A DNA stretch of 64,000 bases from Calocera cornea HHB12733 (GCA_001632435.1 KV423917.1:248001-312000); one strand, 5' to 3'; shown: positions 46,253 through 57,880, counted from the stretch's first letter. Made by a program: numbers and translations. Notes: generated by a model not told the origin, from the sequence alone.

Positions 46253-46380
46253 TTTTCTACACGCCCAGACTTGGCCTCGCGGGCGTTCGTAGGACCTGGT
46301 AGGCACCCATCCTAGCGTATAGCACCGAACCCCGCGCTCACAACGCGCTCTGCCCCCCGTCCAACGGGCGCACAGCGCGC
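46253..46380. other. 3' flank between the repeat island and the fucosyltransferase-like gene
   Basis: Short unique stretch following the last repeat similarity (ATTCTTGGCCAC). No gene. Confidence 0.4.
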
Positions 46381-48297
46381 TCAACCCCGATCAACCACGT
46401 CCCACCCCCTGGCAATTCTCCACCCCACATCGCCCACCCAGCCCGAGAAGGTGCTCCCGCGCGTGCCCTTGACCCAGCGGCCCTCGCTCGCCACGAGCGC
46501 ATCGACTGCGCCCTGCAGCCACGTGCCCGCTGTGCGCCCGTCCTCCGTCGTGAGCTGTCGCACGGGCTGCACGAGCGTGTGGAGGGCCGGGTGGGAGAGG
46601 GAGAAGCTGCACGGGAATGTGCGCAGGAGCGGGGCGAGGAGGGGCGAGCTGGGCGAGGGCGTGGCGAGGAAGAGCGGGGTGTTGAGCGCCTGCAGCTCCG
46701 GGCGCGTGTGCAGCGGCCCTGCGCAGGCGAGCGCGGGGCGCGGGGGGGGCGTCCGGAACGGCTTGAGGGGCGGGTGGGGCGACTTGAGCACTTGCCGGTC
46801 CTCGGGCGGCTCGAGCGGCGGCGGGCCTAGCTCGGCGAGCGTCGCGTTCCGCCCGGGGATAGAGTGCGCCCAGCGCTCCACCTCCCCTGCCAGCTCCTCC
46901 GGCAGCCCGAGCGAGCGCACAAGCGCCCACCAGACCTCCCTCACCCGCCCCTCCCCCTCCTTCTCGAACTCGCCGTCCCCCAGCCTCACGTGCGCAGCGA
47001 CGTACGCGTCCCTCCCTCCCAGTTTCCTGATCACCCTCTTTGCGCTCCGGAGGACGGCGGGGTGCGAGAAGGTCGTGGCTGCTTTGATCGTGCGGCGGAG
47101 GGCTTTGGCCGGCCTGGAGGCGAGCTTTATGCGCGAGGTGCCGAAGAGCGAGCCGAGCGAGAGCAGCCTGTGGTGCCGCGTCTCCCGGGCCAGGTCGTCC
47201 AGGTTCACGCGCGTGCTGTAGCGGCCCATGGGCCGGGCGAGGGTGGAGAGCTCGAAGAATTTGTGTTGGTACGGGTGGGTGTCGGGCAGGTGGAACGTCG
47301 AGAGGGGGGTGATGTTGAGTGTTGAGAGATGGTGGGCGAGCGGGAGGGGAGAGGGGAGGGGAAGGGTGCGGACGGCGGAGTGGGGCGGGAGGGAGAAGAG
47401 GGAGGTCATGGGCACGTAGGCGTAGTCCCCTTCCTGCTCGCACTCCCTGGCCTGCGCTGTCTCGCCGTCGCCCTCCAAGTCCAACCCACACCCCAGCACC
47501 CCCCTCAGCACCCCGCTCGCCCTCCACGCCGCCGCCCGCCCCACCCTCACCTCCGGGACGAGCAGCGTCCGGCCCAGGAGCGCCGCAAGCAGGAGAGCGT
47601 TCTGGAGCTCGATGAGCTGGTTGTGCAGGCCGGAGTGGGGGAGATAGGTCAGGTATTTCTCCGTTGGTGGGGGGAGGGGCGTGGGCGGCCACGGGGGAGC
47701 GGGGAAGTCCGGGGCTGGGTGCTTTGATAGGGGGAGGGAGAGGGCCGGGAGGAGGGCGAGAGGGGTGAAGAGCGGGTGGGTCAAAGGCGAGGGGAAGCAG
47801 ATCCAGACGAGCAGCATCCCCAGCAGGGCCAGCGCGCTCGTCGCCGCCCACCGGAACTTGGACCATCGGCGGCCTGTCCAGCGCCTGACCCCCGGCGCGC
47901 CGGGCGGGGAGCGCAGGGGGAGGAGAGGGGTGCGCTGGGAGGGGTGCCAGGTGGCGAGGGAGGAGAGAGAGGGGCTCCAGGTCGGGGAGAAGCTTGGTCT
48001 GGGCGTGGAGGACCGGGATCTGCCGGGGGAGGCGTGGTGGGACTGCGTGCGGTCCCGCTGCGTCATGGTGTTCTCGAAGGTGGAGAACTGGGCTGCGGTG
48101 GGGAAGATGCCGGACATGCTTGACCCGGTGCCGGTGCCGGTGGGGAAGGCGGTGGCTTTTGCGTTGGGGGAGGGCGGGCAGGAGGAGGAGTGGGAGGAGG
48201 CGGAGGCGGGCCCGCGCGAGGGGGGGCGGAGGTGCGAGAGGAGGGTCAGCCCGCGCTCGAGCGTGAGGGAGGGGCGCGGGAGGTGCTGTCGTTTCAT
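46381..48297 (-). CDS. Type II membrane O-fucosyltransferase-like protein
   Basis: A single exon of 638 residues. A long Ser/Pro-rich cytosolic N-terminus is followed by one signal-anchor (AATSALALLGMLLVWICF, about residues 150-170) and a lumenal domain. Lumenal landmarks resemble GDP-fucose O-fucosyltransferase-type folds: YLTYLPHSGLHNQLIELQNA near the start of the domain (the N-terminal nucleotide-sugar region), RTLLVPEVRVG, AAHVRLGDGEFE (the HxRxGD motif) and, near the end, the VASEGRWVKGTRGSTFSGWV segment. It probably acts in the Golgi or ER on glycoproteins; the donor and acceptor are inferred. The overlapping frame of similar length on the same strand is a G+C artefact. Confidence 0.75.
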   Translation of the reverse strand: MKRQHLPRPSLTLERGLTLLSHLRPPSRGPASASSHSSSCPPSPNAKATAFPTGTGTGSSMSGIFPTAAQFSTFENTMTQRDRTQSHHASPGRSRSSTPRPSFSPTWSPSLSSLATWHPSQRTPLLPLRSPPGAPGVRRWTGRRWSKFRWAATSALALLGMLLVWICFPSPLTHPLFTPLALLPALSLPLSKHPAPDFPAPPWPPTPLPPPTEKYLTYLPHSGLHNQLIELQNALLLAALLGRTLLVPEVRVGRAAAWRASGVLRGVLGCGLDLEGDGETAQARECEQEGDYAYVPMTSLFSLPPHSAVRTLPLPSPLPLAHHLSTLNITPLSTFHLPDTHPYQHKFFELSTLARPMGRYSTRVNLDDLARETRHHRLLSLGSLFGTSRIKLASRPAKALRRTIKAATTFSHPAVLRSAKRVIRKLGGRDAYVAAHVRLGDGEFEKEGEGRVREVWWALVRSLGLPEELAGEVERWAHSIPGRNATLAELGPPPLEPPEDRQVLKSPHPPLKPFRTPPPRPALACAGPLHTRPELQALNTPLFLATPSPSSPLLAPLLRTFPCSFSLSHPALHTLVQPVRQLTTEDGRTAGTWLQGAVDALVASEGRWVKGTRGSTFSGWVGDVGWRIARGWDVVDRG

Positions 48298-48758
48298 CCT
48301 GGCCGTGTCTTGGGTCGGTCACGGTCGTGTGCGACGGCTGCGCGGGGGTGGGCTGCGGTCGGTGGGGGAGTGTGTATGCGCTTGCCTTTCGATCGAGTAC
48401 ACGACACCTCGTCTCCTTCCCTTCCTACCTTCCTATCCAGTCCCTAGCTCCACACCTCACAGCGTCGTAACTCGTCCGTAACCCAAGCGAGCACTTAGTG
48501 CGTGAAGACGTGAGGGCGTATAGCCAAAAGCCCCCACGAGCCGAGCCCAGACCTGGAGGCAGCCAGGCCTCGAGGCGCCTCACCCCACTCGCCCCGAGAA
48601 CTGCCCTCATTCCAGGGCATAGGTGGCTGTGCAGAAGCGTGGAATGCTTCCGTGTCTCTCTGTCTCTGCAGCTTTCGTGCCGCCTTGGATTTCGAGTGGC
48701 CGCGACTGTGCCCTGCCTGTGCACTCCGCTCGCTGCTCTGCTATTTGGCTGGTTCACG
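48298..48758. promoter_or_regulatory. Divergent intergenic region
   Basis: 461 bp between the starts of the fucosyltransferase-like gene (minus) and the mitochondrial protein gene (plus). C-rich leader-like sequence is seen near 48400-48440. No gene is supported. Confidence 0.35.
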
Positions 48759-49830
48759 ATGCGGAGAACACTCCCTAGGCTGATCGAGGCGGGGAATATG
48801 CTCCGGGCCGTGAGTGTACCACGCACTCGCTCGGCGGCGCTCGCATACCGCGCTCTGAGCACCTCCGTATGCCCCATCCCCTCCATCCCCTCTCTTTACT
48901 ACACCCTAACCCTCCCTCCAGGCCCCCCGGCTACAGGAAGCCCACACCTCCACCTCTCCCGCGCCCTCTTTCCCACCACCGCTGCTCGACGCCCTCGCGC
49001 GCACGCTCCAAACGCACTCGGACCAGCTAGGCGACCCGACCACGCGGCTGCTCGAGAAGGTGTACGACCTGCTCGCCTCGCACCCTACGACGGCGGGGGT
49101 GAAGCTCCCCCAGCCTGTGGAGGACGCGCTGGTCAGCGAGCTCTCGCCCCGCGTCTGGGCGTCGGAGCCCGCACCGCCCCTCCCCCCGCTGGCGCATCCC
49201 GCCCGCCCGCCGCTCGCAAGACGGCAGCGCGCCTCCCTCCGCCGTTTCCTGTTCCGGCTCTCCTGGCCGCCCAGCGCGCCCCCGCCCACGCTCCCCCCGC
49301 GCGCCCTGCGCGCGCTGGTGCACCTCTCGCACGCCTCGCGCGACTTTGTGCTCCCCTTCCCCGAGCGCCTCACCCTCTCCGTCGACGACGCGCTCGTCCC
49401 CGAGCACATCACGAGCATGGCGCGCTCGCAGCGGGCGAACGACCTGCACACGCGGGCGCGGAACCGGCGGAGCATGCCCGCGCTGACCATCCCGGGCAAC
49501 GGCCTGGCGGGGCTGGAGAGCGGGGTGGCGCAGCCGCTGCTGGAGAACTACGCGGGCGCCGCGGTCGACTTTGTGACGCGCATGGGAATGCGCGGGGAGG
49601 GCAGGCTCGCCAAGGTCCGCGAGGCGCTGACGGGCGTCGACTGGGACGATGAGGGCAAGGCGCCGCTGCCGAGGCCTGGGCTGCCGGTGCTGAGGGATCG
49701 CGAGGCGCGGGAGGGCGCGGAGGGGCACAGGCTGGTGAGCGTGGCGTTGAGGGGCGATAGGCCGCTCTTTCGCGATGAGGTGAAGCGTGAGGAGCCCAAA
49801 AAGGTGCCAAAGGGGTCGACGTGGTTCTAA
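48759..49830 (+). CDS. Mitochondrial protein of unknown function
   Basis: Two exons (48759-48866, 48922-49830) give 338 residues. The N-terminus (MRRTLPRLIEAGNMLRAVSVPRTRSAALAYRALSTS) is rich in Arg, Leu, Ser and Ala without acidic runs, a typical matrix-targeting presequence. The body is helical and basic: LLDALARTLQTHSDQLG, RRQRASLRRFLFRLSW, RALRALVHLSHASRDFVLPF. A conserved-looking part follows, LENYAGAAVDFVTRMGMRG, and a Lys/Pro-rich C-terminus (KREEPKKVPKGSTWF). The length and basicity could suit a mitoribosome or RNA-processing partner, but I recognise no named family. Confidence 0.7.
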
Positions 49831-50065
49831 TACGGCGCAGTAGTACATGCGTATGATGTGTTGTGAATGCTACAACTTGCTACTATTGCCGCATTAGGAA
49901 ATGGCGGGAGCAGACTGGAAAGCGTGTCGTGGTCCCTGTCCGTGTCCCTGTCTTCCGACCGGAGCCGTTGCGCCATCCATACATGTACCCAGCAGCACCC
50001 GCATGCCCCTCGCAGCTCAACCCTAGCAGATTCGCCCCTCCCTCCCTCTCCCCCAATCAACCGTC

Positions 50066-51326
50066 ATGCACGCCCTAGCCCGCCGCGCCGCCAGCAGGCG
50101 CCTCCCGACCCGCCGCGCCCTGTCCACCACCCGCGCCCGCCCAGCGCCCCACCCCGTCGGCGCGCTCGAGGACCGCGAGTCCGCGGCAGCGACCGCCCAA
50201 GCAACAGCCTCGGTCCCGGCGTACGCCTCCTCCTCCCACCTCGCCTCCTCATCCGCTTCTTCTTCCTCCGGCGCCGGCGCCGGCTCCTCCCAGCAGGCGG
50301 AGGACCTGGAGCTGAGCTCGGCCGAGCTGTCCAAGCCCGGCCAGGGGGTCAGCACGGGCAAATTCGACTTCCAGACCGGGCCCCCCTCGCCCTCCACCCC
50401 CGGCACCAGCTCCTCATCCCTGCCCGTCCCCTTCACCCTCCCCCCAACGTCGACGATCCCCGTGCACCGCACGCCGAGCCAGAAACCGCCGTTCGACACG
50501 CACGCCTTCATCCGCGCCCTCAGTGAGAAGGGCGGCTTTGCAGAGGGCCAGAGTAAGGGCATCATGGGCATTGCGGAGGAACTGCTGAGGGGTCGGAGGA
50601 GGTGGGCGGAGGAGAGGACGATCAGCAGGGGGGATCTGGAGAATGTGAGTTGCCATTCTCGGCGCTGCTGCTGCTACTGCTGCGGTACAGCTCCGCCGGG
50701 CATGCGGGTTATAGGGATGAGTTACTGACGGCTCTACAGCAAGCCTACCTCTTCCGCGCCGCGCTCTCCGAGCTGCGGTCCGAGGCCGCCTCCCGCTCGC
50801 GCGCCGACAGCGCCTCGATCCGGACCACGCTTGTCGCCCTCCGCAGAGAGGTGGACACGCTCGCCCAGAAGCTCAAGGAGGACATGGACACGCTCAAGCA
50901 CGAGATCCAGATGGAGATGAACACGCGGAAGAACGAGAGCAGGCTGGAGACGAAGGTCGCCGAGGTCGCGATGGAGGAGGTGAACCATAAGAGTACGATT
51001 ACTATCGGGGAGCTGAGGTGAGTGGCGTTCTTCCTTCCTGTCGTCATATATGCGCTGCATATAGGTCGCCGGTAGTCTTGGGTGAACCATGCTGACCCGC
51101 TTGCAGGACAGAAATCGAAGCGGCCAAGTGGAACAACACCCGGCGCGGCGTGGGCGTCATAGCCTTCTTCGTAGTCTTCATCATCGCCTCGGTCGAGCTC
51201 ATCCCCCGCCCGAAACCGGCACTCCCCGCCGCCTCCCCCTCCGCAGAAGCGGTAGCAGCGGCCCAGCAGGCCGCCGCGCAGGTCATGCCTGACCTCCGGG
51301 AGTGGGAGGACAAACATGGGAGCTAG
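50066..51326 (+). CDS. Fmp32/CCDC90/MCUR1-like mitochondrial inner-membrane protein
   Basis: Three exons (50066-50644, 50740-51017, 51107-51326) give 358 residues. A mitochondrial presequence (MHALARRAASRRLPTRRALSTTRARP) and a Ser/Ala-rich spacer precede the DUF1640 core: FDTHAFIRALSEKGGFAEGQ, then SRGDLENQAYLFRAALSELRSE, the long coiled coil DTLAQKLKEDMDTLKHEIQ, the MEMNTRKNESRLETKV motif and NHKSTITIGELRTEIE. One inner-membrane span (GVGVIAFFVVFIIASVELIP) lies near the end. Yeast Fmp32 is linked to cytochrome c oxidase assembly and animal MCUR1 to calcium uptake; which role applies here is not known. Intron 2 contains CATATATGCGC (51045). Confidence 0.9.
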
Positions 51327-51715
51327 CAGCGACTGTGGGAGGAGGGGCAGCCTGGGTGGTGGCGACGCTGGACGGACTGGTTAGACGGCGACACGGGCGG
51401 ATGGGGCCTCTGGACGGTCTGGGTCGGGTGGATCTGGGCGAAGGCGGTCTGGAACTTATGAACGTAATGAAATCGTTAATGACTGGCATATGGTACAACA
51501 TAGAGGAGAGGAGGACGTGTACCGAGGACGGGCTTGGACAGTGAGCCACAGGAAAACCAAGTGTGAGAGCCCAGAGGAAAGGAGGACTGGATGACCGGAG
51601 AAAGACGTCGATGATGCTGAGCTCCCTCGTGTCCACCCACTGACCGTAGACTGTCGTCCTCTCCTCGTCGTCAGCCCTCAAGTAGATGCATACAGTCAGC
51701 AGCAGCCCCCACCGT
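51327..51715. other. Convergent 3' intergenic region
   Basis: 389 bp between the stops of the Fmp32-like gene and PYM. No gene is supported. Confidence 0.5.
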
Positions 51716-52320
51716 CTACACCTTGGCCTTCTTCTCCAGCTCTTCCGCGAGCCTATCGACCTCCGCGTCCGCCTGCCTCCCCTTCACCTCCGCAGCCTGC
51801 ACGCTCCCCTTCGTGGGCGCCGGCTCGTCCTCCTCGTCCCACGCGTCCCTCACAGGCTCCTTATCCTTCTCAGCCTTCTTCTTCTCCTTCCGCTTCTCAT
51901 TCTTCTTCGCAGCCTTGCTCTTCGCCTCACCCCCAGCGGGATCCCCCACACCGGGCACAGCAGTGCGCTTGTGTGCGGGCGCAGCGCCGCCCGTCGCCGC
52001 TGCTGAACCGCGCGGGCCGCCCCAGCCGGGGATGTGCCCCGCCGGAAGGGCGCCGCGCGACTCGGCGCCTTGCTGCCTGCGCGAGCGGAACAGGCCCACG
52101 TCCTCCTGCGGCGTGAACCCAGGGCGGATCCGCAGCTCTTTCCTCAACCTGCGCGGTCATGGTCAGCCCGGTTCGCGGAGCGACGAGCAGAGAAGGGGAG
52201 AAGAGGCACGCACGTCCCATCGGCGCGGCGGGTCGCGGGCACGATCCGCTCGAGCGTGCTCGGGTCTACGACGATGCCCGAGGCGGAGCGCTCCGGCTCT
52301 ACAGGCGGGAGAGTCGGCAT
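51716..52320 (-). CDS. PYM (partner of Y14 and Mago) exon-junction-complex disassembly factor
   Basis: Two exons (52320-52214, 52148-51716) give 179 residues. The N-terminal Mago/Y14-binding motif is unmistakable: SASGIVVDPSTLERIVPATR, followed by RADGTLRKELRIRPGFTPQEDVGLFRSR. The middle is a Gly/Ala-rich linker. The C-terminal third is highly charged and helical (KKNEKRKEKKKAEKDKE, then AEVDRLAEELEKKAKV) as in other PYM proteins, where it contacts the 40S ribosome. PYM removes exon-junction complexes from translated mRNA. I chose MPTLPPVEPE at 52320 rather than the in-frame ATG at 52341. Confidence 0.9.
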
Positions 52321-52341
52321 CCTTTCAGTTCCCAGTTGCAC

Positions 52342-55324
52342 GTTCCCAGTTCCCAGACCGCTGTCCTGGTCCTCCCACTCGTTCTTCCCTTTGTCCCACG
52401 CGCTGCTTCCCTCCCCGCGCTAGTGCAGGAGGCTGCAAAGATACGAGCGTGTATGCGCGCACCAGGCACCGGTGTCTTACAGCGAGGCAAGCGCACCGGA
52501 TGAGTCGCTGGAATGTGGATGCGGACGACCCTTGATGAGTCGAGTCGTGGGTTGACGTTGCTGGTGGCCGGCGGCGGACACGCGCCACCCGCATATGTCG
52601 CGGCGCCGGGCAAGAGCGGAAGGGCCCTAAAGCCGGAGGCGAAGCGCTCGTGCGAGCGGCAACCGGGCGGGATGTTGAAACGCGGGTGCATGCATGCGGC
52701 TATTGTCCTCCGGCTACTTCTGCACTCTGCATTCTTTCCGGTGTTTGCTCACTGGCCAGAAAGCTATCTTGATGTCTCCGGCTGAGTTGACGTGGGAATG
52801 GTGGATGCGCGAGGTGGGCCGCATCACAGCAATTCCGGGCTGATGATGGCATCAACATCAATCAAACGTGTTTGACATATTTAGCCAGTGACTATGGTGG
52901 GCCGATTTATTTTATTGAAGTCAAGAGCGTTATACCGGCTGGGAAACTTGTGCTGGTACCTGACAAATACGGCACATTGCCAGACCACAGGCGGAGCCGA
53001 CCACGAAAGGGAATCACAAAATCAGCCCATTTTCGGACGAATGAGGAAAATTACCGGGCGTGGTGAGTAGATAAAATGATCCGACTCTCTTCTCGCAACG
53101 GCACAACCCACCCTCCACTCACTGTGCCTACAGGCTGAATCATACAACACGGAGTGTCCAAAATCGCCGGTCCCCTCTGAGTGGCCACCGAGCCAACTCG
53201 ACCAAATTGGAACCTGCCCAGTGAGCCTCATTGGCCACCTCGATCCCGGAGGCTCGCAGCATCCGGTATGAGAGAAGACGTCTGAGGCCTGCACATGCGG
53301 GTGACAAAGACTATCAGGGCAGGATTTCCAGAGGGATGCGTGTTGGTGGAGAAATCCAGGTGGTTGAGCCTTCTTGGCCACCGCGAGACCGGAGACTTGT
53401 AACGTCCGGTCCATGATGGAGGGTTCGCGGGCGAGATGAATTCTGCCCATTGCCCCAGAAAGGAAGACCAAGAGTGTGGGTATACCTTTGCGCAGTTTCC
53501 AAATCAAGAAAACGAAGAGTGGTGCTCCAGTGGAGCTTTCCGGGGTGTGCAAAGCACCGGCCCCCCGCCCGAGGAAATTTGGGTGGTCATCCGGCATCAA
53601 TATCTTTACCAATGCAACCAGAGTGCAGAGACGTCGAGTAAGCTGCATTGTGATAGAACCGCCCTGCAGAAGTTGGATTCACATCTATGATAGAGCCCAC
53701 ATTGAATTCCGCTGCGAGTCCGGGGCCTCTGACTGGTCGACACGACCGTTCACCGCTGACGCCCCTTCGCATCGATTGCCAGCGGGACGAGTGCAGATAT
53801 CAAGCAATGAGAAGCAAAACAACAGCAGGTCTCAGGTGTGGGTACAGTAGAGAGGGGATAGGATTCCACGACGCCTCGTCCTGGTGGTGATCATCCGTGT
53901 AAACAAGTCGGCCCCGTGGGTCTACCTCGGCAGAGGATGCAGCTTAGCTCACCTAGTAGCATGAGTCTCGGCGGCTCCCAGATGAGGCTTGGAAATACAA
54001 GAGAGTCAACGACCTGTCAAGCGAGTGGAGACCAAGCGGTGACATCAACAGAACCCGCACGGCTGCCAGGAGACGGTCACCATGCCGGACCCCTTCCTGC
54101 CGTAACACAAGGAGCATCGGCCCGCGAACAGCCTCCGGCCTCTCACGCTCCTGGAGACGGGCAGAAATCAACATCTGTTAAACACAGAAAAAGGCCATGC
54201 GATCCTCCAAGCGTGGGCGGACGTCTGATGCTCCCCAGAGGCGCTCATGTGAGGGGATGATGAGCTGCACGCGTCCCGAAGCCTCTCAGAAGTCCAGAAC
54301 AGCAGCGAAGTATAGAGCATTTGACATCCCGGCGGCATTGTTCATGAGGCGCGGAAGCCGACAGGTGTGAACGATGGCATCCGGGGAGGAGTCTTACGGG
54401 CTAGAATTGAGTACGGCTTAGTGTCATGGCCAAGACCGTGGATCGCAAAAGGGTAGGATAAAGGGTCTGAAGTCAACCTTGAGGGCTCCCAAGGGTGTGA
54501 ATTCACGGGCAGAGGCCGACCAACATGAGGAATCAAGGGCAGCAAGCGAGGGCGCAGAGGGGAGTGTGGCGCATGCTTCCATTCGGAAGCAAACCGGGGA
54601 GACGCTTTCGCCGGCCCTATCCCTGCTGTGGTTGGCCCTTGCCCATCAAGTGTCCTGACATCTGCGCTGGACAGGAATTTACCCCTTTGCACGAGGCTCT
54701 CCATGTGCCGATTCCAACAATTGCTGGCTTGCTCAAACCTGTTCCGTGTTCCGCCGCTTATGTAGAAAAGCTTCATCCCATCAAACCTGAATTTCGCTGG
54801 CGAGCCAACTCACACCGCAAAATCCACTGGCCGATGCGAATCTATTCTTCTTTGCCGTCTGATGGAAACGGGACTTCACCTGATGTGCTGTCTGAGGCGG
54901 GCATGTTCTCTTGGACGGCTCACTAACCGAACCCGAAACATGGGCGCCCGAGTCAAGCGGAATGAATCAGGGGTGACGCCCATGACGGCCCAGTGACGGA
55001 ATGTCTGGCATGCGCGTGCTGCGACAGCACCCACCACTTTTGCCCTCTAAATGAAGACTCGGGCCTTCCATTTCGCCGGAGGAGAGAAGCACGCATCCCT
55101 CGCCATCTAGATTAGAGCGGAGGCTGGCCTCAGGGGTTTCTGACCACCCGCCCCACGTGGAGGCGACCACACCGACGAGCGCCCGGTATCGGCTCACGGC
55201 TACCAACACTAACGCTCGTGCCACCTTCGGCGATCTTCTCCTCGTGCTCTGTCCGCGCGTAGCCCGGATATGCTTGCTCCAACATAGAGAACCTGCATCT
55301 CTTGTAACATTGTGCCTGAACTCT
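52342..55324. other. 3-kb gene desert
   Basis: Many open frames up to about 144 codons on both strands, none with motifs, splice partners or similarity to anything recognised. A related word pair, TGGCCACC followed by GAGACCGGAG- or GATCCCGGAG-type sequence, occurs near 53231 and 53378, suggesting an old local duplication. Possibly a degraded transposon or long noncoding region. Confidence 0.4.
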
Positions 55325-55331
55325 TATATAA
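55325..55331 (+). promoter_or_regulatory. TATA-like box of the short-chain dehydrogenase gene
   Basis: TATATAA lies about 70 bp upstream of the ATG at 55395, followed by a leader with the pyrimidine-rich run CACTCCTCGCCCGCCTC. The role is inferred from motif and distance. Confidence 0.5.
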
Positions 55332-55394
55332 GTAAGAGTCTTTACCACACTCGACATCATCAGCTTCACTCCTCGCCCGCCTCAATCGTTAGAC

Positions 55395-56703
55395 ATGTCT
55401 TTAACCGACAAACAGCTGTTCGCCCATGCGAGTAGATTGAGGGACAAGGTTGTCCTCATAACAGGTTAGCACTCTCGCTCTGCACGCCATCGCCACAGCT
55501 CACCATGCTACCCAGGAGCCGCCAGTGGAATAGGGAAGGTATAGGGCAGCTTTCTTTCATGGCGATTCTATGTTCTCACCGCACTTCCAGGCTATCGCCC
55601 TAGAGGCAGCAAAGAATGGGTATGTGGCAATACAACCCTCAAACAGGGAGAACTACTCACTCGATATGCAGAGCCCATCTCGTCATCGGCGATATAGATG
55701 AAAGCGCGCTGCAAACATCATGCAAAGAGATCAAAGCAATTGGCGGGTATGCCGTCATTGCTGACTGGAACTCGCCTCTCGGTATTCTGACCTCTGTTGT
55801 AGGAGCGTGATCGGCCAGCGATGCGATGTAACTTCCTGGGACGACCAAGTCTCGCTCTTTCAGCTGGCAATGCGAACATATGGCAAGATTCACATCGTGA
55901 TCCCGAATGCGGGAATCAGCGAGCGAGCCCGTTTCAACAACCTCGACACCGAAGATCTGGGAAGTGGCCCGCAACCGATGAAGCCTGACCTGAAGCCATT
56001 GGAAATCAACCTCATTTCTGTCATCTACAGTAAGTCCCAGCCGCTTGGGCGCCTCGTGTACGGTGCTCTATAAGGTCCGAAGCTAACCATAAGCGGTAAA
56101 CAGGTGCAAGATTAGCTGTTTTCTATCTCCGCTCGAATCCAGACCCTGGCAAGACGATTGTGTTCATTGGCTCGATTGGTTAGTATGCCCCATTCGTCGT
56201 CTCGCACATGACTGACATGTACCGTCAGCTTCTCTTATGAGCTTGCCGCCCGGCTGCATGTACGTGACCTCGAAGCATGGGGTCAGTGTCCAAGTCCGTT
56301 CTTCGGCGCTTGTTATTGACCAGTATATCCAGGTTCTCGGTCTTGCGAAGAACTTGGCAAACGAGGTCCACCTTTTTGGTATCCGGGTAGCAACGATCTG
56401 CCCGTGGTTTGCTGGTACGTCCTGCCGATAACGAGTGGTGGAACGCCATTGATTGGCGCTTCAGATACTGCCATCGTATACCCCGCTGCTCGCCGACTTC
56501 TCGGCAATCTTCCAATGGCGCAAGTTCGCCACATCGTCGGATCCGTTATACACAGCGCGACTGATCCAGATCCATCCACACATGGCGCTGTCTACGCCAT
56601 ACCCGACGACTTAGGGGCATTCCGCATTGAAGGTGATGAGCTGGATCTCCTCAGTACTGGAATGTATAACATTCTGAAGGAACGTATTCTGCGCGTAATC
56701 TAG
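55395..56703 (+). CDS. Short-chain dehydrogenase/reductase
   Basis: Nine exons (55395-55464, 55516-55538, 55591-55619, 55672-55746, 55803-56029, 56104-56178, 56229-56281, 56333-56414, 56465-56703) give 290 residues in phase. The Rossmann-fold elements are complete: KVVLITGAASGIGKAIAL (TGxxxGIG nucleotide motif), HLVIGDID, CDVTSWDDQ, VIPNAGIS (NAG motif), IVFIGSIAS with the catalytic Ser region, YVTSKHG with the catalytic Tyr and Lys, RVATICPWFADTAI after the catalytic core. The pattern with DPDPSTHGAVYAIPDD near the end resembles fungal 15-hydroxyprostaglandin-dehydrogenase-like SDRs. The probable reaction is NAD(P)-dependent oxidation or reduction of a hydroxyl/keto group; the substrate is unknown. 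Confidence 0.92.
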
Positions 56704-57880
56704 GTGGACATTCATATACCTCATACAAAGGCTCTTCTATACCTACGGCTTGTCGTAAGTTTCCTGTACAACACCCAATAATGTAGATGATGGTAGACAT
56801 GACACGCTGGATTGGAGGGGCTGGCTCTCCACCCGAGACCCTTAGAGGCGATGTCGTGCGGTCAGGGCCGCCTTCCGTTTGTTCGGCAGCTCCCACGCCG
56901 ATCATTATTGTATCCCCTCAAATATGGACCGAACAACGGTTGCTGGACGGAATGTGCTAAACTCGGTTCCCCAATTTATCCGACCCGATCTACCGCAGGG
57001 GCGTTGAGCAGCGTGCCTGCCGCTAGTGGCTCCAACTTGGTTCGGAAACGGCCGCAAATGATAGATTCCATAATGGGCGTGCGGTTGAAGCGCTTCTTGA
57101 TTTCTGACCGAGGCGCTGGAGTGTACAAAATTTTGCAAGGTAAGTCACAAGAGAGGAATGCGCAAGCTAGAAGCAGCTCGTTGACAGCAAGTCGCAGACA
57201 CTGTATGCGCTTCCCGACAAACCATATCCGGCTGAGGATGCTCGGGGTTAGCTTGGAACACCAAAATTACAGCCTTTCGGACGAACAGAACATCCTATTC
57301 GGACATCGGCATCTGCTGAGCTCCGAGCGGCGCCGAACATGAGCCGGTGACATGAGAATCGTAACCCCTTCAGCATGTATGGTCAGCCCCTTAGCTGCGT
57401 TGAAATCTGACCAGTCCGAAATGGTATTGCTTGGACAAGGTTTCCAGGGGTTGCACCCGACTGATAGCATTGTCGATCTTGCACTTTCAAATTTTCGGCA
57501 TGAAGGCCACTGGTGAGAACGGCGCTAGTCCCGCGAAGTCCTCGCTGAAAGGAAGAAGCGTCGCGGTCGGAACCGAAAACGAACCGAAGCTTCCTATCCC
57601 GTGACCCACTTATTGTGCCTCGTTGGGCCAATGACGCCACAGGGGGATGGCACGCACATGTGTAGTACGCACTCCGCGGTGGGGCATGCTTGCCATCTGT
57701 TTGAGCGATTTTCTGCGCCCCTATTCGCTGGCATATAATAATATCAGACTGTCTACTTTCATGTGCACAGACAATAATCGACCAGGAAACATAAACAAGA
57801 GAGACCCCCGATAGAAATATTATGTAGTACTATACAACGGCAGAAAGAAATGTTCGTCAGTCTAGGGTCTAAGACTGCTG
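56704..57880. other. Convergent intergenic region
   Basis: 1.2 kb between the SDR stop and the Zn2Cys6 stop. Frames such as 56812-57342 lack motifs. The right part near 57730-57840 is AT-rich and probably holds the Zn2Cys6 gene 3' UTR. Confidence 0.45.

Noticed and set aside
46391..48322. Second same-strand open frame of 643 codons overlapping the fucosyltransferase-like gene
   Set aside because: It is the Pro/Ala/Arg-rich shadow produced by the very high G+C third positions of the real gene; it has no motif and would require complete overlap.
54342..54776. 144-codon minus-strand frame in the gene desert
   Set aside because: No motif or coding-like codon bias; length is within chance for this G+C content.
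56812..57342. 176-codon open frame after the SDR gene
   Set aside because: No recognisable motif, unlike composition of the neighbouring genes and no promoter or intron structure.
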